From contig JALIGW010000057.1 in NCBI GenBank assembly GCA_023053685.1, positions 1,352,710-1,416,709 of the forward strand: a stretch of DNA of 64,000 bases, read 5' to 3'. The notes beneath the pieces are model-generated. The model made no database searches. It worked only from the letters and a program-made list of their open reading frames with translations, and was not told the DNA's origin. A program made the position numbers and the translations under genes. Positions 1 through 15,000 of this stretch are shown here, piece after piece. Each line of letters starts with the position of its first letter. Within the stretch, counting starts at the first letter, position 1. The DNA is from Diadophis punctatus similis. Lineage: Eukaryota > Chordata > Lepidosauria > Squamata > Dipsadidae.

Positions 1-3000
1 AGTTCCAGGATTATGCTGAAATCTGCCTCTGCATTTTCCCTCTAGCTGACATTTTCCAGGTGTGTAGAAGCAGAGTTCAGGATTATGCTAAAATCTGTCT
101 TGCAATTTTTCTCCAGGTGAAATTTTCCAGATGTGCAGAAGCAGAGTTCAAGGATTATGCTGAAATCTGCCTCTGCATTTTCCCTCTAGCTGACATTTTC
201 CAGAGGTGCAGAAGCAGAGTTCAAAGATTATGCTGAAATCTACCACATCAATTTCTTTCTAGCTGACATTTTCCAGATGTGTGGAAGCAGAGTTCCAAGA
301 TTATGCTGACATCTACGACATCAATTCCTCTCTTGCTGACCTTTTCAAGATGTGAAAAAGCAGAGTTCAAAGATAATGCTGAAATCTACAACTTCAATTT
401 CTCTAGCTGACATTTTCCAGATGTGTGGAAGCAGAGTTCCAGGATTATGCTGAAATCTGCCTCTGCATTTTCCCTTTAGCTGACATTTTCAAGGTGTGTA
501 GAAGCAGAGTTTCAGGATTATGCTGAAATCAGCCTCTGCATTTTCTCTCTAGCTGAGATTTTCCAGATGTGCAGAAGCAGAGTTCAAACATTATGCTGAA
601 ATCTACAACATTAATTTCTCTCTAGCTAACATTTTCCAGATGTGCAGAAGCAGAGTTCCAGGATTATGCTGAAATCTGCCTTGCAATTTCTCTCTATCTG
701 ACATTTTCCAGATGTGTGGAAGCAGAGTTTCAGGATTATGCTGAAATCTGTCTTGCAATTTTTCTCCAGGTGAAATTTTCCAGATGTGGAGAAGCAGAGT
801 TCCAAGATTATGCTTAAATCTGCCTTGCAATTTCTCTCTAGCTGACGTTTTTGAGATTTGCGGAAGCAAAGTTCAAACATTATGCTGAAATCTACAACAT
901 CAATTTCTCCCTAGCTAACATTTTCCAGATGTGCAGAAGCAGAGTTCCAGGATTATGCTGAAATCTGCCTTCCAATTTCTATCTAGCTGACATTTTCCAG
1001 ATGTGCACAAGCAGAGTTCCAGGATTATGCTAAAATCTGCCTCTGCATTTTCTCTCTAGCTGACATTTTCCAGATGTGCAGAAGCAGAGTTCAAAGATTA
1101 TGCTGAAATCTGCCTCTGCATTTTCTCTCTAGCTGACATTTTCGAGACGTGCAGAAGCAGATTTCAAACATTATGCTGAAATCTACAACATCAATTTCTC
1201 TCTAGCTAACATTTTCCAGATGTGCAGAAGCAGAGTTCCAGGATTATGCTGAAATCTGCCTCTGCATTTTCCCTCTAGCTGACATTTTCAAGATGTGAAA
1301 AAGCAGAGTTCAAAGATTATGCTGAAATCTACAACTTCAATTTCTCTAGCTGACATTTTCCAGATGTGTGGAAGCAGAGTTCCAGGATTATGATGAAATC
1401 TGCCTCTGCATTTTCCCTCTAGCTGACATTTCCCAGGTGTGTAGAAGCAGAGTTCAGGATTATGCTAAAATCTGTCTTGCAATTTTTCTCCAGGTGAAAT
1501 TTTCCAGATGTGGAGAAGCAGAGTTCCAAGATTATGCTGAAATCTGCCTTGCAATTTCTCTCTAGCTGACATTTTCGAGATTTGCGGAAGCAAAGTTCAA
1601 ACATTATGCTGAAATCTACAACATCAATTTCTCCCAAGCTAACATTTTCCAGATGTGGAGAAGCAGAGTTCCAGGATTATGCTGAAATCTGCCTTCCAAT
1701 TTCTCTCTAGCTGACATTTTCCAGATGTGCACAAGCAGAGTTCCAGGATTATGCTAAAATCTGCCTCTGCATTTTCCCTCTAGCTGACATTTTCAAGATG
1801 TGCAGAAGCAGAGTTCAAAGATTATGCTGAAAGATACCACATAAATTTTCCCCAGCTGACATTTTCCAGATGTGCAGTAGAAGAGTTCCAAGATTATGCT
1901 GAAATCTGCCTCTGAATTTTCCCTTTAGCTGACATTTTCAAGGTGTGTAGAAGCAGAGTTCCACGATTATGCTGAAATCAGCCTCTGCATTTCTCTTTAG
2001 CTGACATTTTCGAGATGTGCAGAAGCAGAGTTCAAACATTATGCTGAAATCTACAACATTAATTTCTCTCTAGCTAACATTTTCCAGATGTGCAGAGGCA
2101 GAGTTCCAGGATTATGCTGAAATCTGCCTTGCAATTTCTCTCTAGCTGATATTTTCCTGATGTGCGGTAGCAGAGTTCAAAGATTACGCTGAAATCTGCC
2201 TCTGCATTTTCCCTCTAGCTGACATTTTCCAGGTGTGTAGAAGCAGAGTTCCAGGATTATGATGATATCTGTCTTGCAATTTTTCTCCAGGTGAAATTTT
2301 CCAGATGTGGAGAAGCAGAGGTCCAAGATTATGCTGAAATCTGCCTTGCAATTTCTGTCTAGCTCACATTTTCCAGATTTGCGGAAGCAGAGCTCAAAGA
2401 TTATGCTGAAATCTACCACATCAATTTCTCTCTAGCTGACATTTTCCAGATGTGTGGAAGCAGAGTTCCATGATTATGCTGAAATCAGCCTCTGCATTTT
2501 CCCTCTAGCTGACATTTTCCAGACGTGCAGTAGAAGAGTTCAAAGATTATGCTGAAATCTACAACTTCAATTTCTCTAGCTGACATTTTCCAGATGTGTA
2601 GAAGCAGAGTTCCAGGATTATGCTGAAATCTGCCTCTGCATTTTCCCTCTAGCTTACATTTTCCAGATGTGCAGAAGCAGAGTTCCAGGATTATGCTAAA
2701 ATCTGCCTCTGCATTTTCTCTCTAGCTGACATTTTCCAGATGTGCAGAAGCAGAGTTCAAAGATGATGCTGAAATCTACAACATCAATTTCTCCCAAGCT
2801 AACATTTTGCAGATGTGGAGAAGCAGAGTTCCAGGATTATGCTGAAATCTGCCTTCCAATTTCTCTCTAGCTGACATTTTCCAGATGTGCACAAGCAGAG
2901 TTCCAGGATTATGCTAAAATCTGCCTCTGCATTTTCCCTCTAGCTGACATTTTCAAGATGTGAAAAAGCAGAGTTCAAAGATTATGCTGAAATCTACAAC

Positions 3001-6000
3001 TTCAATTTCTCTAGCTGACATTTTCCAGATGTGTGGAAGCAGAGTTCCAGGATTATGCTGAAATCTGCCTCTGCATTTTCCCTCTGGCTGACATTTTCCA
3101 GGTGTGTAGAAGCAGAGTTCAGGATTATGCTAAAATCTGTCTTGCAATTTTTCTCCAGGTGAAATTTTCCAGATGTGCAGAAGCAGAGTTCAAGGATTAT
3201 GCTGAAATCTACCTCTGCATTTTCCCTCTAGCTGACATTTTCCAGAGGTGCAGAAGCAGAGTTCAAAGATTATGCTGAAATCTACCACATCAATTTCTTT
3301 CTAGCTGACATTTTCCAGGTGTGTGGAAGCAGAGTTCCAAGATTATGCTGACATCTACGACATCAATTCCTCTCTAGCTGACATTTTCCAGATGTGCAGA
3401 AGCAGGGTTCCAGGATTATGCTGAAATCTACCTCTGCATTTTCCCTCTAGCTGACATTTTCCAGAGGTGCAGAAGCAGAGTTCAAAGATTATGCTGAAAT
3501 CTACCACATCAATTTCTTTCTAGCTGACATTTTCCAGGTGTGTGGAAGCAGAGTTCCAAGATTATGCTGACATCTACGACATCAATTCCTCTCTAGCTGA
3601 CATTTTCCAGATGTGTGGAAGCAGAGTTCCAGGATTATGCTGAAATCTGCCTCTGCATTTTCCCTTTAGCTGACATTTTCAAGGTGTGTAGAAGCAGAGT
3701 TTCAGGATTATGCTGAAATCAGCCTCTGCATTTTCTCTCTAGCTGAGATTTTCCAGATGTGCAGAAGCAGAGTTCAAACATTATGCTGAAATCTACAACA
3801 TTAATTTCTCTCTAGCTCACATTTTCCAGATGTGCAGAAGCAGAGTTCCAGGATTATGCTGAAATCTGCCTTGCAAGTTCTCTCTATCTGACATTTTCCA
3901 GATGTGTGGAAGCAGAGTTTCAGGATTATGCTGAAATCTGTCTTGCAATTTTTCTCCAGGTGAAATTTTCCAGATGTGGAGAAGCAGAGTTCCAAGATTA
4001 TGCTTAAATCTGCCTTGCAATTTCTCTCTAGCTGACGTTTTTGAGATTTGCGGAAGCAAAGTTCAAACATTATGCTGAAATCTACAACATCAATTTCTCC
4101 CTAGCTAACATTTTCCAGATGTGCAGAAGCAGAGTTCCAGGATTATGCTGAAATCTGCCTTCCAATTTCTCTCTAGCTGACATTTTCCAGATGTGCACAA
4201 GCAGAGTTCCAGGATTATGCTAAAATCTGCCTCTGCATTTTCTCTCTAGCTGACATTTTCCAGATGTGCAGAAGCAGAGTTCAAAGATTATGCTGAAATC
4301 TGCCTCTGCATTTTCTCTCTAGCTGACATTTTCGAGACGTGCAGAAGCAGATTTCAAACATTATGCTGAAATCTACAACATCAATTTCTCTCTAGCTAAC
4401 ATTTTCCAGATGTGAAGAAGCAGAGTTCCAGGATTATGCTGAAATCTGCCTCTGCATTTTCCCTCTAGCTGACATTTTCAAGATGTGAAAAATCAGAGTT
4501 CAAAGATTATGCTGAAATCTACAACTTCAATTTCTCTAGCTGACATTTTCCAGATGTGTGGAAGCAGAGTTCCAGGATTATGATGAAATCTGCCTCTGCA
4601 TTTTCCCTCTAGCTGACATTTCCCAGGTGTGTAGAAGCAGAGTTCAGGATTATGCTAAAATCTGTCTTGCAATTTTTCTCCAGGTGAAATTTTCCAGATG
4701 TGGAGAAGCAGAGTTCCAAGATTATGCTGAAATCTGCCTTGCAATTTCTCTCTAGCTGACATTTTCGAGATTTGCGGAAGCAAAGTTCAAACATTATGCT
4801 GAAATCTACAACATCAATTTCTCCCAAGCTAACATTTTCCAGATGTGGAGAAGCAGAGTTCCAGGATTATGCTGAAATCTGCCTTCCAATTTCTCTCTAG
4901 CTGACATTTTCCAGATGTGCACAAGCAGAGTTCCAGGATTATGCTAAAATCTGCCTCTGCATTTTCCCTCTAGCTGACATTTTCAAGATGTGAAAAAGCA
5001 GAGTTCAAAGATTATGCTGAAATCTACAACTTCAATTTCTCTAGCTGACATTTTCCAGATGTGTGGAAGCAGAGTTCCAGGATTATGCTGAAATCTGCCT
5101 CTGCATTTTCCCTCTAGCTGACATTTTCAAGATGTGAAAAAGCAGAGTTCAAAGATTATGCTGAAATCTACAACTTCAATTTCTCTAGCTGACATTTTCC
5201 AGATGTGTGGAAGCAGAGTTCCAGGATTATGCTGAAATCTGCCTCTGCATTTTCCCTCTAGCTGACATTTTCCAGGTGTGTAGAAGCAGAGTTCAGGATT
5301 ATGCTAAAATCTGTCTTGCAATTTTTCTCCAGGTGAAATTTTCCAGATGTGCAGAAGCAGAGTTCAAGGATTATGCTGAAATCTGCCTCTGCATTTTCCC
5401 TCTAGCTGACATTTTCCAGAGGTGCAGAAGCAGAGTTCAAAGATTATGCTGAAATCTACCACATCAATTTCTTTCTAGCTGACATTTTCCAGATGTGTGG
5501 AAGCAGAGTTCCAAGATTATGCTGACATCTACGACATCAATTCCTCTCTTGCTGACCTTTTCAAGATGTGAAAAAGCAGAGTTCAAAGATAATGCTGAAA
5601 TCTACAACTTCAATTTCTCTAGCTGACATTTTCCAGATGTGTGGAAGCAGAGTTCCAGGATTATGCTGAAATCTGCCTCTGCATTTTCCCTTTAGCTGAC
5701 ATTTTCAAGGTGTGTAGAAGCAGAGTTTCAGGATTATGCTGAAATCAGCCTCTGCATTTTCTCTCTAGCTGAGATTTTCCAGATGTGCAGAAGCAGAGTT
5801 CAAACATTATGCTGAAATCTACAACATTAATTTCTCTCTAGCTAACATTTTCCAGATGTGCAGAAGCAGAGTTCCAGGATTATGCTGAAATCTGCCTTGC
5901 AATTTCTCTCTATCTGACATTTTCCAGATGTGCAGAAGCAGAGTTTCAGGATTATGCTGAAATCTGTCTTGCAATTTTTCTCCAGGTGAAATTTTCCAGA

Positions 6001-9000
6001 TGTGGAGAAGCAGAGTTCCAAGATTATGCTTAAATCTGCCTTGCAATTTCTCTCTAGCTGACGTTTTTGAGATTTGCGGAAGCAAAGTTCAAACATTATG
6101 CTGAAATCTACAACATCAATTTCTCCCTAGCTAACATTTTCCAGATGTGCAGAAGCAGAGTTCCAGGATTATGCTGAAATCTGCCTTCCAATTTCTCTCT
6201 AGCTGACATTTTCCAGATGTGCACAAGCAGAGTTCCAGGATTATGCTAAAATCTGCCTCTGCATTTTCTCTCTAGCTGACATTTTCCAGATGTGCAGAAG
6301 CAGAGTTCAAAGATTATGCTGAAATCTGCCTCTGCATTTTCTCTCTAGCTGACATTTTCGAGACGTGCAGAAGCAGATTTCAAACATTATGCTGAAATCT
6401 ACAACATCAATTTCTCTCTAGCTAACATTTTCCAGATGTGCAGAAGCAGAGTTCCAGGATTATGCTGAAATCTGCCTCTGCATTTTCCCTCTAGCTGACA
6501 TTTTCAAGATGTGAAAAAGCAGAGTTCAAAGATTATGCTGAAATCTACAACTTCAATTTCTCTAGCTGACATTTTCCAGATGTGTGGAAGCAGAGTTCCA
6601 GGATTATGATGAAATCTGCCTCTGCATTTTCCCTCTAGCTGACATTTCCCAGGTGTGTAGAAGCAGAGTTCAGGATTATGCTAAAATCTGTCTTGCAATT
6701 TTTCTCCAGGTGAAATTTTCCAGATGTGGAGAAGCAGAGTTCCAAGATTATGCTGAAATCTGCCTTGCAATTTCTCTCTAGCTGACATTTTCGAGATTTG
6801 CGGAAGCAAAGTTCAAACATTATGCTGAAATCTACAACATCAATTTCTCCCAAGCTAACATTTTCCAGATGTGGAGAAGCAGAGTTCCAGGATTATGCTG
6901 AAATCTGCCTTCCAATTTCTCTCTAGCTGACATTTTCCAGATGTGCACAAGCAGAGTTCCAGGATTATGCTAAAATCTGCCTCTGCATTTTCCCTCTAGC
7001 TGACATTTTCAAGATGTGCAGAAGCAGAGTTCAAAGATTATGCTGAAAGATACCACATAAATTTTCCCCAGCTGACATTTTCCAGATGTGCAGTAGAAGA
7101 GTTCCAAGATTATGCTGAAATCTGCCTCTGAATTTTCCCTTTAGCTGACATTTTCAAGGTGTGTAGAAGCAGAGTTCCACGATTATGCTGAAATCAGCCT
7201 CTGCATTTTCTCTCTAGCTGACATTTTCCAGATGTGCAGAAGCAGAGTTCAAAGATGATGTTGAAATCAGCCTCTGCATTTTCTCTCTAGCTGACATTTT
7301 CAGATGTGCGGAAGCAGAGTTCAAACATTATGCTGAAATCTACAACATTAATTTCTCTCTAGCTCACATTTTCCAGATGTGCAGAAGCAGAGTTCCAGGA
7401 TTATGCTGAAATATGCCCTGCATTTTCTCTCTAGCTGACATTTTCCAGATGAGCAGAAGCTGAGTTCAAAGATTATGGTGAAATCTGCCTCTGCATTTTC
7501 CCTCTAGCTGACATTTTCAAGATGTGAAAAAGCAGAGTTCAAAGATTATGCTGAAATCTACAACTTCAATTTCTCTAGCTGACATTTTCCAGATTTGTAG
7601 AAGCAGAGTTCCAGGATTATGCTGAAATCTGCCTCTGCATTTTCCCTCTAGCTGACATTTTCCAGGTGTGTAGAAGCAGAGTTCAGGATTATGCTAAAAT
7701 CTGTCTTGCAATTTTTCTCCAGGTGAAATTTTCCAGATGTGCAGAAGCAGAGTTCAAGGATTATGCTGAAATCTGCCTCTGCATTTTCCCTCTAGCTGAC
7801 ATTTTCCAGAGGTGCAGAAGCAGAGTTCAAAGATTATGCTGAAATCTACCACATCAATTCCTTTCTAGCTGACATTTTCCAGATGTGTGGAAGCAGAGTT
7901 CAAAGATTATGCTGACATCTACGACATCAATTCCTCTCTAGCTGACATTTTCCAGATGTGCAGAAGCAGGGTTCCAGGATTATGCTGAAATCAGCCTCCG
8001 CATTTTCTCTCTAGCTGACATTTTCGAGACGTGCAGAAGCAGAGTTCAAACATTATGTTGAAATCTACAACATCCATTTCTCTCTAGCTAACATTTTCCA
8101 GATGTGCAGAAGCAGAGTTCCAGGATTATGCTGAAATCTGCCTCTGCATTTTCCCTCTAGCTTACATTTTCCAGATGTGCAGAAGCAGAGTTCCAGGATT
8201 ATGCTAAAATCTGCCTCTGCATTTTCTCTCTAGCTGACATTTTCCAGATGTGCAGAAGCAGAGTTCAAAGATGATGTTGAAATCAGCCTCTGCATTTTCT
8301 CTCTAGCTGACATTTTCAGATGTGCGGAAGCAGAGTTCAAACATTATGCTGAAATCTACAACATTAATTTCTCTCTAGCTCACATTTTCCAGATGTGCAG
8401 AAGCAGAGTTCCAGGATTATGCTGAAATATGCCCTGCATTTTCTCTCTAGCTGACATTTTCCAGATGTGCAGAAGCAGAGTTCAAAGATTATGCTGAAAT
8501 CTGCCTCTGCATTTTCTCTCTAGCTGACATTTTCGAGACGTGCAGAAGCAGATTTCAAACATTATGCTGAAATCTACAACATCAATTTCTCTCTAGCTAA
8601 CATTTTCCAGATGTGCAGAAGCAGAGTTCCAGGATTATGCTGAAATCTGCCTCTGCATTTTCCCTCTAGCTGACATTTTCAAGATGTGAAAAAGCAGAGT
8701 TCAAAGATTATGCTGAAATCTACAACTTCAATTTCTCTAGCTGACATTTTCCAGATGTGTGGAAGCAGAGTTCCAGGATTATGCTGAAATCTGCCTCTGC
8801 ATTTTCCCTCTAGCTGACATTTTCCAGGTGTGTAGAAGCAGAGTTCAGGATTATGCTAAAATCTGTCTTGCAATTTTTCTCCAGGTGAAATTTTCCAGAT
8901 GTGCAGAAGCAGAGTTCAAGGATTATGCTGAAATCTGCCTCTGCATTTTCCCTCTAGCTGACATTTTCCAGAGGTGCAGAAGCAGAGTTCAAAGATTATG

Positions 9001-12000
9001 CTGAAATCTACCACATCAATTTCTTTCTAGCTGACATTTTCCAGATGTGTGGAAGCAGAGTTCCAAGATTATGCTGACATCTACGACATCAATTCCTCTC
9101 TTGCTGACCTTTTCAAGATGTGAAAAAGCAGAGTTCAAAGATAATGCTGAAATCTACAACTTCAATTTCTCTAGCTGACATTTTCCAGATGTGTGGAAGC
9201 AGAGTTCCAGGATTATGCTGAAATCTGCCTCTGCATTTTCCCTTTAGCTGACATTTTCAAGGTGTGTAGAAGCAGAGTTTCAGGATTATGCTGAAATCAG
9301 CCTCTGCATTTTCTCTCTAGCTGAGATTTTCCAGATGTGCAGAAGCAGAGTTCAAACATTATGCTGAAATCTGCAACATTAATTTCTCTCTAGCTAACAT
9401 TTTCCAGATGTGCAGAAGCAGAGTTCCAGGATTATGCTGAAATCTGCCTTGCAATTTCTCTCTATCTGACATTTTCCAGATGTGTGGAAGCAGAGTTTCA
9501 GGATTATGCTGAAATCTGTCTTGCAATTTTTCTCCAGGTGAAATTTTCCAGATGTGGAGAAGCAGAGTTCCAAGATTATGCTTAAATCTGCCTTGCAATT
9601 TCTCTCTAGCTGACGTTTTTGAGATTTGCGGAAGCAAAGTTCAAACATTATGCTGAAATCTACAACATCAATTTCTCCCTAGCTAACATTTTCCAGATGT
9701 GCAGAAGCAGAGTTCCAGGATTATGCTGAAATCTGCCTTCCAATTTCTCTCTAGCTGACATTTTCCAGATGTGCACAAGCAGAGTTCCAGGATTATGCTA
9801 AAATCTGCCTCTGCATTTTCTCTCTAGCTGACATTTTCCAGATGTGCAGAAGCAGAGTTCAAGGATTATGCTGAAATCTGCCTCTGCATTTTCTCTCTAG
9901 CTGACATTTTCGAGACGTGCAGAAGCAGATTTCAAACATTATGCTGAAATCTACAACATCAATTTCTCTCTAGCTAACATTTTCCAGATGTGCAGAAGCA
10001 GAGTTCCAGGATTATGCTGAAATCTGCCTCTGCATTTTCCCTCTAGCTGACATTTTCAAGATGTGAAAAAGCAGAGTTCAAAGATTATGCTGAAATCTAC
10101 AACTTCAATTTCTCTAGCTGACATTTTCCAGATGTGTGGAAGCAGAGTTCCAGGATTATGCTGAAATCTGCCTTCCAATTTCTCTCTAGCTGACATTTTC
10201 CAGATGTGCACAAGCAGAGTTCAAACATTATGCTGAAATCTACAACATCAATTTCTCCCAAGCTAACATTTTCCAGATGTGGAGAAGCAGAGTTCCAGGA
10301 TTATGCTGAAATCTGCCTTCCAATTTCTCTCTAGCTGACATTTTCCAGATGTGCACAAGCAGAGTTCCAGGATTATGCTAAAATCTGCCTCTGCATTTTC
10401 CCTCTAGCTGACATTTTCAAGATGTGCAGAAGCAGAGTTCAAAGATTATGCTGAAATCTGCCTCTGCATTTTCCCTCTAGCTGACATTTTCGAGATTTGC
10501 GGAAGCAAAGTTCAAACATTATGCTGAAATCTACAACATCAATTTCTCCCAAGCTAACATTTTCCAGATGTGGAGAAGCAGAGTTCCAGGATTATGCTGA
10601 AATCTGCCTTCCAATTTCTCTCTAGCTGACATTTTCCAGATGTGCACAAGCAGAGTTCCAGGATTATGCTAAAATCTGCCTCTGCATTTTCCCTCTAGCT
10701 GACATTTTCAAGATGTGCAGAAGCAGAGTTCAAAGATTATGCTGAAAGATACCACATAAATTTTCCCCAGCTGACATTTTCCAGATGTGCAGTAGAAGAG
10801 TTCCAAGATTATGCTGAAATCTGCCTCTGAATTTTCCCTTTAGCTGACATTTTCAAGGTGTGTAGAAGCAGAGTTCCACGATTATGCTGAAATCAGCCTC
10901 TGCATTTCTCTTTAGCTGACATTTTCGAGATGTGCAGAAGCAGAGTTCAAACATTATGCTGAAATCTACAACATTAATTTCTCTCTAGCTAACATTTTCC
11001 AGATGTGCAGAGGCAGAGTTCCAGGATTATGCTGAAATCTGCCTTGCAATTTCTCTCTAGCTGATATTTTCCTGATGTGCGGTAGCAGAGTTCAAAGATT
11101 ACGCTGAAATCTGCCTCTGCATTTTCCCTCTAGCTGACATTTTCCAGGTGTGTAGAAGCAGAGTTCCAGGATTATGATGATATCTGTCTTGCAATTTTTC
11201 TCCAGGTGAAATTTTCCAGATGTGGAGAAGCAGAGGTCCAAGATTATGCTGAAATCTGCCTTGCAATTTCTGTCTAGCTCACATTTTCCAGATTTGCGGA
11301 AGCAGAGCTCAAAGATTATGCTGAAATCTACCACATCAATTTCTCTCTAGCTGACATTTTCCAGATGTGTGGAAGCAGAGTTCCATGATTATGCTGAAAT
11401 CAGCCTCTGCATTTTCCCTCTAGCTGACATTTTCCAGACGTGCAGTAGAAGAGTTCAAAGATTATGCTGAAATCTACAACTTCAATTTCTCTAGCTGACA
11501 TTTTCCAGATGTGTAGAAGCAGAGTTCCAGGATTATGCTGAAATCTGCCTCTGCATTTTCCCTCTAGCTTACATTTTCCAGATGTGCAGAAGCAGAGTTC
11601 CAGGATTATGCTAAAATCTGCCTCTGCATTTTCTCTCTAGCTGACATTTTCCAGATGTGCAGAAGCAGAGTTCAAAGATGATGCTGAAATCTACAACATC
11701 AATTTCTCCCAAGCTAACATTTTGCAGATGTGGAGAAGCAGAGTTCCAGGATTATGCTGAAATCTGCCTTCCAATTTCTCTCTAGCTGACATTTTCCAGA
11801 TGTGCACAAGCAGAGTTCCAGGATTATGCTAAAATCTGCCTCTGCATTTTCCCTCTAGCTGACATTTTCAAGATGTGAAAAAGCAGAGTTCAAAGATTAT
11901 GCTGAAATCTACAACTTCAATTTCTCTAGCTGACATTTTCCAGATGTGTGGAAGCAGAGTTCCAGGATTATGCTGAAATCTGCCTCTGCATTTTCCCTCT

Positions 12001-15000
12001 GGCTGACATTTTCCAGGTGTGTAGAAGCAGAGTTCAGGATTATGCTAAAATCTGTCTTGCAATTTTTCTCCAGGTGAAATTTTCCAGATGTGCAGAAGCA
12101 GAGTTCAAGGATTATGCTGAAATCTACCTCTGCATTTTCCCTCTAGCTGACATTTTCCAGAGGTGCAGAAGCAGAGTTCAAAGATTATGCTGAAATCTAC
12201 CACATCAATTTCTTTCTAGCTGACATTTTCCAGGTGTGTGGAAGCAGAGTTCCAAGATTATGCTGACATCTACGACATCAATTCCTCTCTAGCTGACATT
12301 TTCCAGATGTGCAGAAGCAGGGTTCCAGGATTATGCTGAAATCTACCTCTGCATTTTCCCTCTAGCTGACATTTTCCAGAGGTGCAGAAGCAGAGTTCAA
12401 AGATTATGCTGAAATCTACCACATCAATTTCTTTCTAGCTGACATTTTCCAGGTGTGTGGAAGCAGAGTTCCAAGATTATGCTGACATCTACGACATCAA
12501 TTCCTCTCTAGCTGACATTTTCCAGATGTGTGGAAGCAGAGTTCCAGGATTATGCTGAAATCTGCCTCTGCATTTTCCCTTTAGCTGACATTTTCAAGGT
12601 GTGTAGAAGCAGAGTTTCAGGATTATGCTGAAATCAGCCTCTGCATTTTCCCTCTAGCTGACATTTTCCAGAGGTGCAGAAGCAGAGTTCAAAGATTATG
12701 CTGAAATCTACCACATCAATTTCTTTCTAGCTGACATTTTCCAGGTGTGTGGAAGCAGAGTTCCAAGATTATGCTGACATCTACGACATCAATTCCTCTC
12801 TAGCTGACATTTTCCAGATGTGCAGAAGCAGGGTTCCAGGATTATGCTGAAATCTACCTCTGCATTTTCCCTCTAGCTGACATTTTCCAGAGGTGCAGAA
12901 GCAGAGTTCAAAGATTATGCTGAAATCTACCACATCAATTTCTTTCTAGCTGACATTTTCCAGATGTGCAGAAGCAGAGTTCAAACATTATGCTGAAATC
13001 TACAACATTAATTTCTCTCTAGCTCACATTTTCCAGATGTGCAGAAGCAGAGTTCCAGGATTATGCTGAAATCTGCCTTGCAAGTTCTCTCTATCTGACA
13101 TTTTCCAGATGTGTGGAAGCAGAGTTTCAGGATTATGCTGAAATCTGTCTTGCAATTTTTCTCCAGGTGAAATTTTCCAGATGTGGAGAAGCAGAGTTCC
13201 AAGATTATGCTTAAATCTGCCTTGCAATTTCTCTCTAGCTGACGTTTTTGAGATTTGCGGAAGCAAAGTTCAAACATTATGCTGAAATCTACAACATCAA
13301 TTTCTCCCTAGCTAACATTTTCCAGATGTGCAGAAGCAGAGTTCCAGGATTATGCTGAAATCTGCCTTCCAATTTCTCTCTAGCTGACATTTTCCAGATG
13401 TGCACAAGCAGAGTTCCAGGATTATGCTAAAATCTGCCTCTGCATTTTCTCTCTAGCTGACATTTTCCAGATGTGCAGAAGCAGAGTTCAAAGATTATGC
13501 TGAAATCTGCCTCTGCATTTTCTCTCTAGCTGACATTTTCGAGACGTGCAGAAGCAGATTTCAAACATTATGCTGAAATCTACAACATCAATTTCTCTCT
13601 AGCTAACATTTTCCAGATGTGAAGAAGCAGAGTTCCAGGATTATGCTGAAATCTGCCTCTGCATTTTCCCTCTAGCTGACATTTTCAAGATGTGAAAAAT
13701 CAGAGTTCAAAGATTATGCTGAAATCTACAACTTCAATTTCTCTAGCTGAGATTTTCCAGATGTGTGGAAGCAGAGTTCCAGGATTATGCTGAAATCTGC
13801 CTCTGCATTTTCCCTCTAGCTGACATTTCCCAGGTGTGTAGAAGCAGAGTTCAGGATTATGCTAAAATCTGTCTTGCAATTTTTCTCCAGGTGAAATTTT
13901 CCAGATGTGGAGAAGCAGAGTTCCAAGATTATGCTGAAATCTGCCTTGCAGTTTCTCTCTAGCTGACATTTTCGAGATTTGCGGAAGCAAAGTTCAAACA
14001 TTATGCTGAAATCTACAACATCAATTTCTCCCAAGCTAACATTTTGCAGATGTGGAGAAGCAGAGTTCCAGGATTATGCTGAAATCTGCCTTCCAATTTC
14101 TCTCTAGCTGACATTTTCCAGATGTGCACAAGCAGAGTTCCAGGATTATGCTAAAATCTGCCTCTGCATTTTCCCTCTAGCTGACATTTTCAAGATGTGA
14201 AAAAGCAGAGTTCAAAGATTATGCTGAAATCTACAACTTCAATTTCTCTAGCTGACATTTTCCAGATGTGTGGAAGCAGAGTTCCAGGATTATGCTGAAA
14301 TCTGCCTCTGCATTTTCCCTCTAGCTGACATTTTCAAGATGTGAAAAAGCAGAGTTCAAAGATTATGCTGAAATCTACAACTTCAATTTCTCTAGCTGAC
14401 ATTTTCCAGATGTGTGGAAGCAGAGTTCCAGGATTATGCTGAAATCTGCCTCTGCATTTTCCCTCTAGCTGACATTTTCCAGGTGTGTAGAAGCAGAGTT
14501 CAGGATTATGCTAAAATCTGTCTTGCAATTTTTCTCCAGGTGAAATTTTCCAGATGTGCAGAAGCAGAGTTCAAGGATTATGCTGAAATCTGCCTCTGCA
14601 TTTTCCCTCTAGCTGACATTTTCCAGAGGTGCAGAAGCAGAGTTCAAAGATTATGCTGAAATCTACCACATCAATTTCTTTCTAGCTGACATTTTCCAGA
14701 TGTGTGGAAGCAGAGTTCCAAGATTATGCTGACATCTACGACATCAATTCCTCTCTTGCTGACCTTTTCAAGATGTGAAAAAGCAGAGTTCAAAGATAAT
14801 GCTGAAATCTACAACTTCAATTTCTCTAGCTGACATTTTCCAGATGTGTGGAAGCAGAGTTCCAGGATTATGCTGAAATCTGCCTCTGCATTTTCCCTTT
14901 AGCTGACATTTTCAAGGTGTGTAGAAGCAGAGTTTCAGGATTATGCTGAAATCAGCCTCTGCATTTTCTCTCTAGCTGAGATTTTCCAGATGTGCAGAAG

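Noticed and set aside
1573..1589. CENP-B-box-like sequence (tttcgagatttgcggaa)
   Set aside because: Matches 7 of 9 essential CENP-B positions; lacks the central A and the last G. Only one monomer class carries it, and CENP-B box use outside mammals is doubtful.
603..1637. Recurrent short ORFs of 65-92 codons on both strands throughout the array
   Set aside because: They repeat with the monomer, have a ~24-residue period in several frames at once, and exist because monomer variants are near 72 bp. No start context, no codon bias and no unique protein; not genes.
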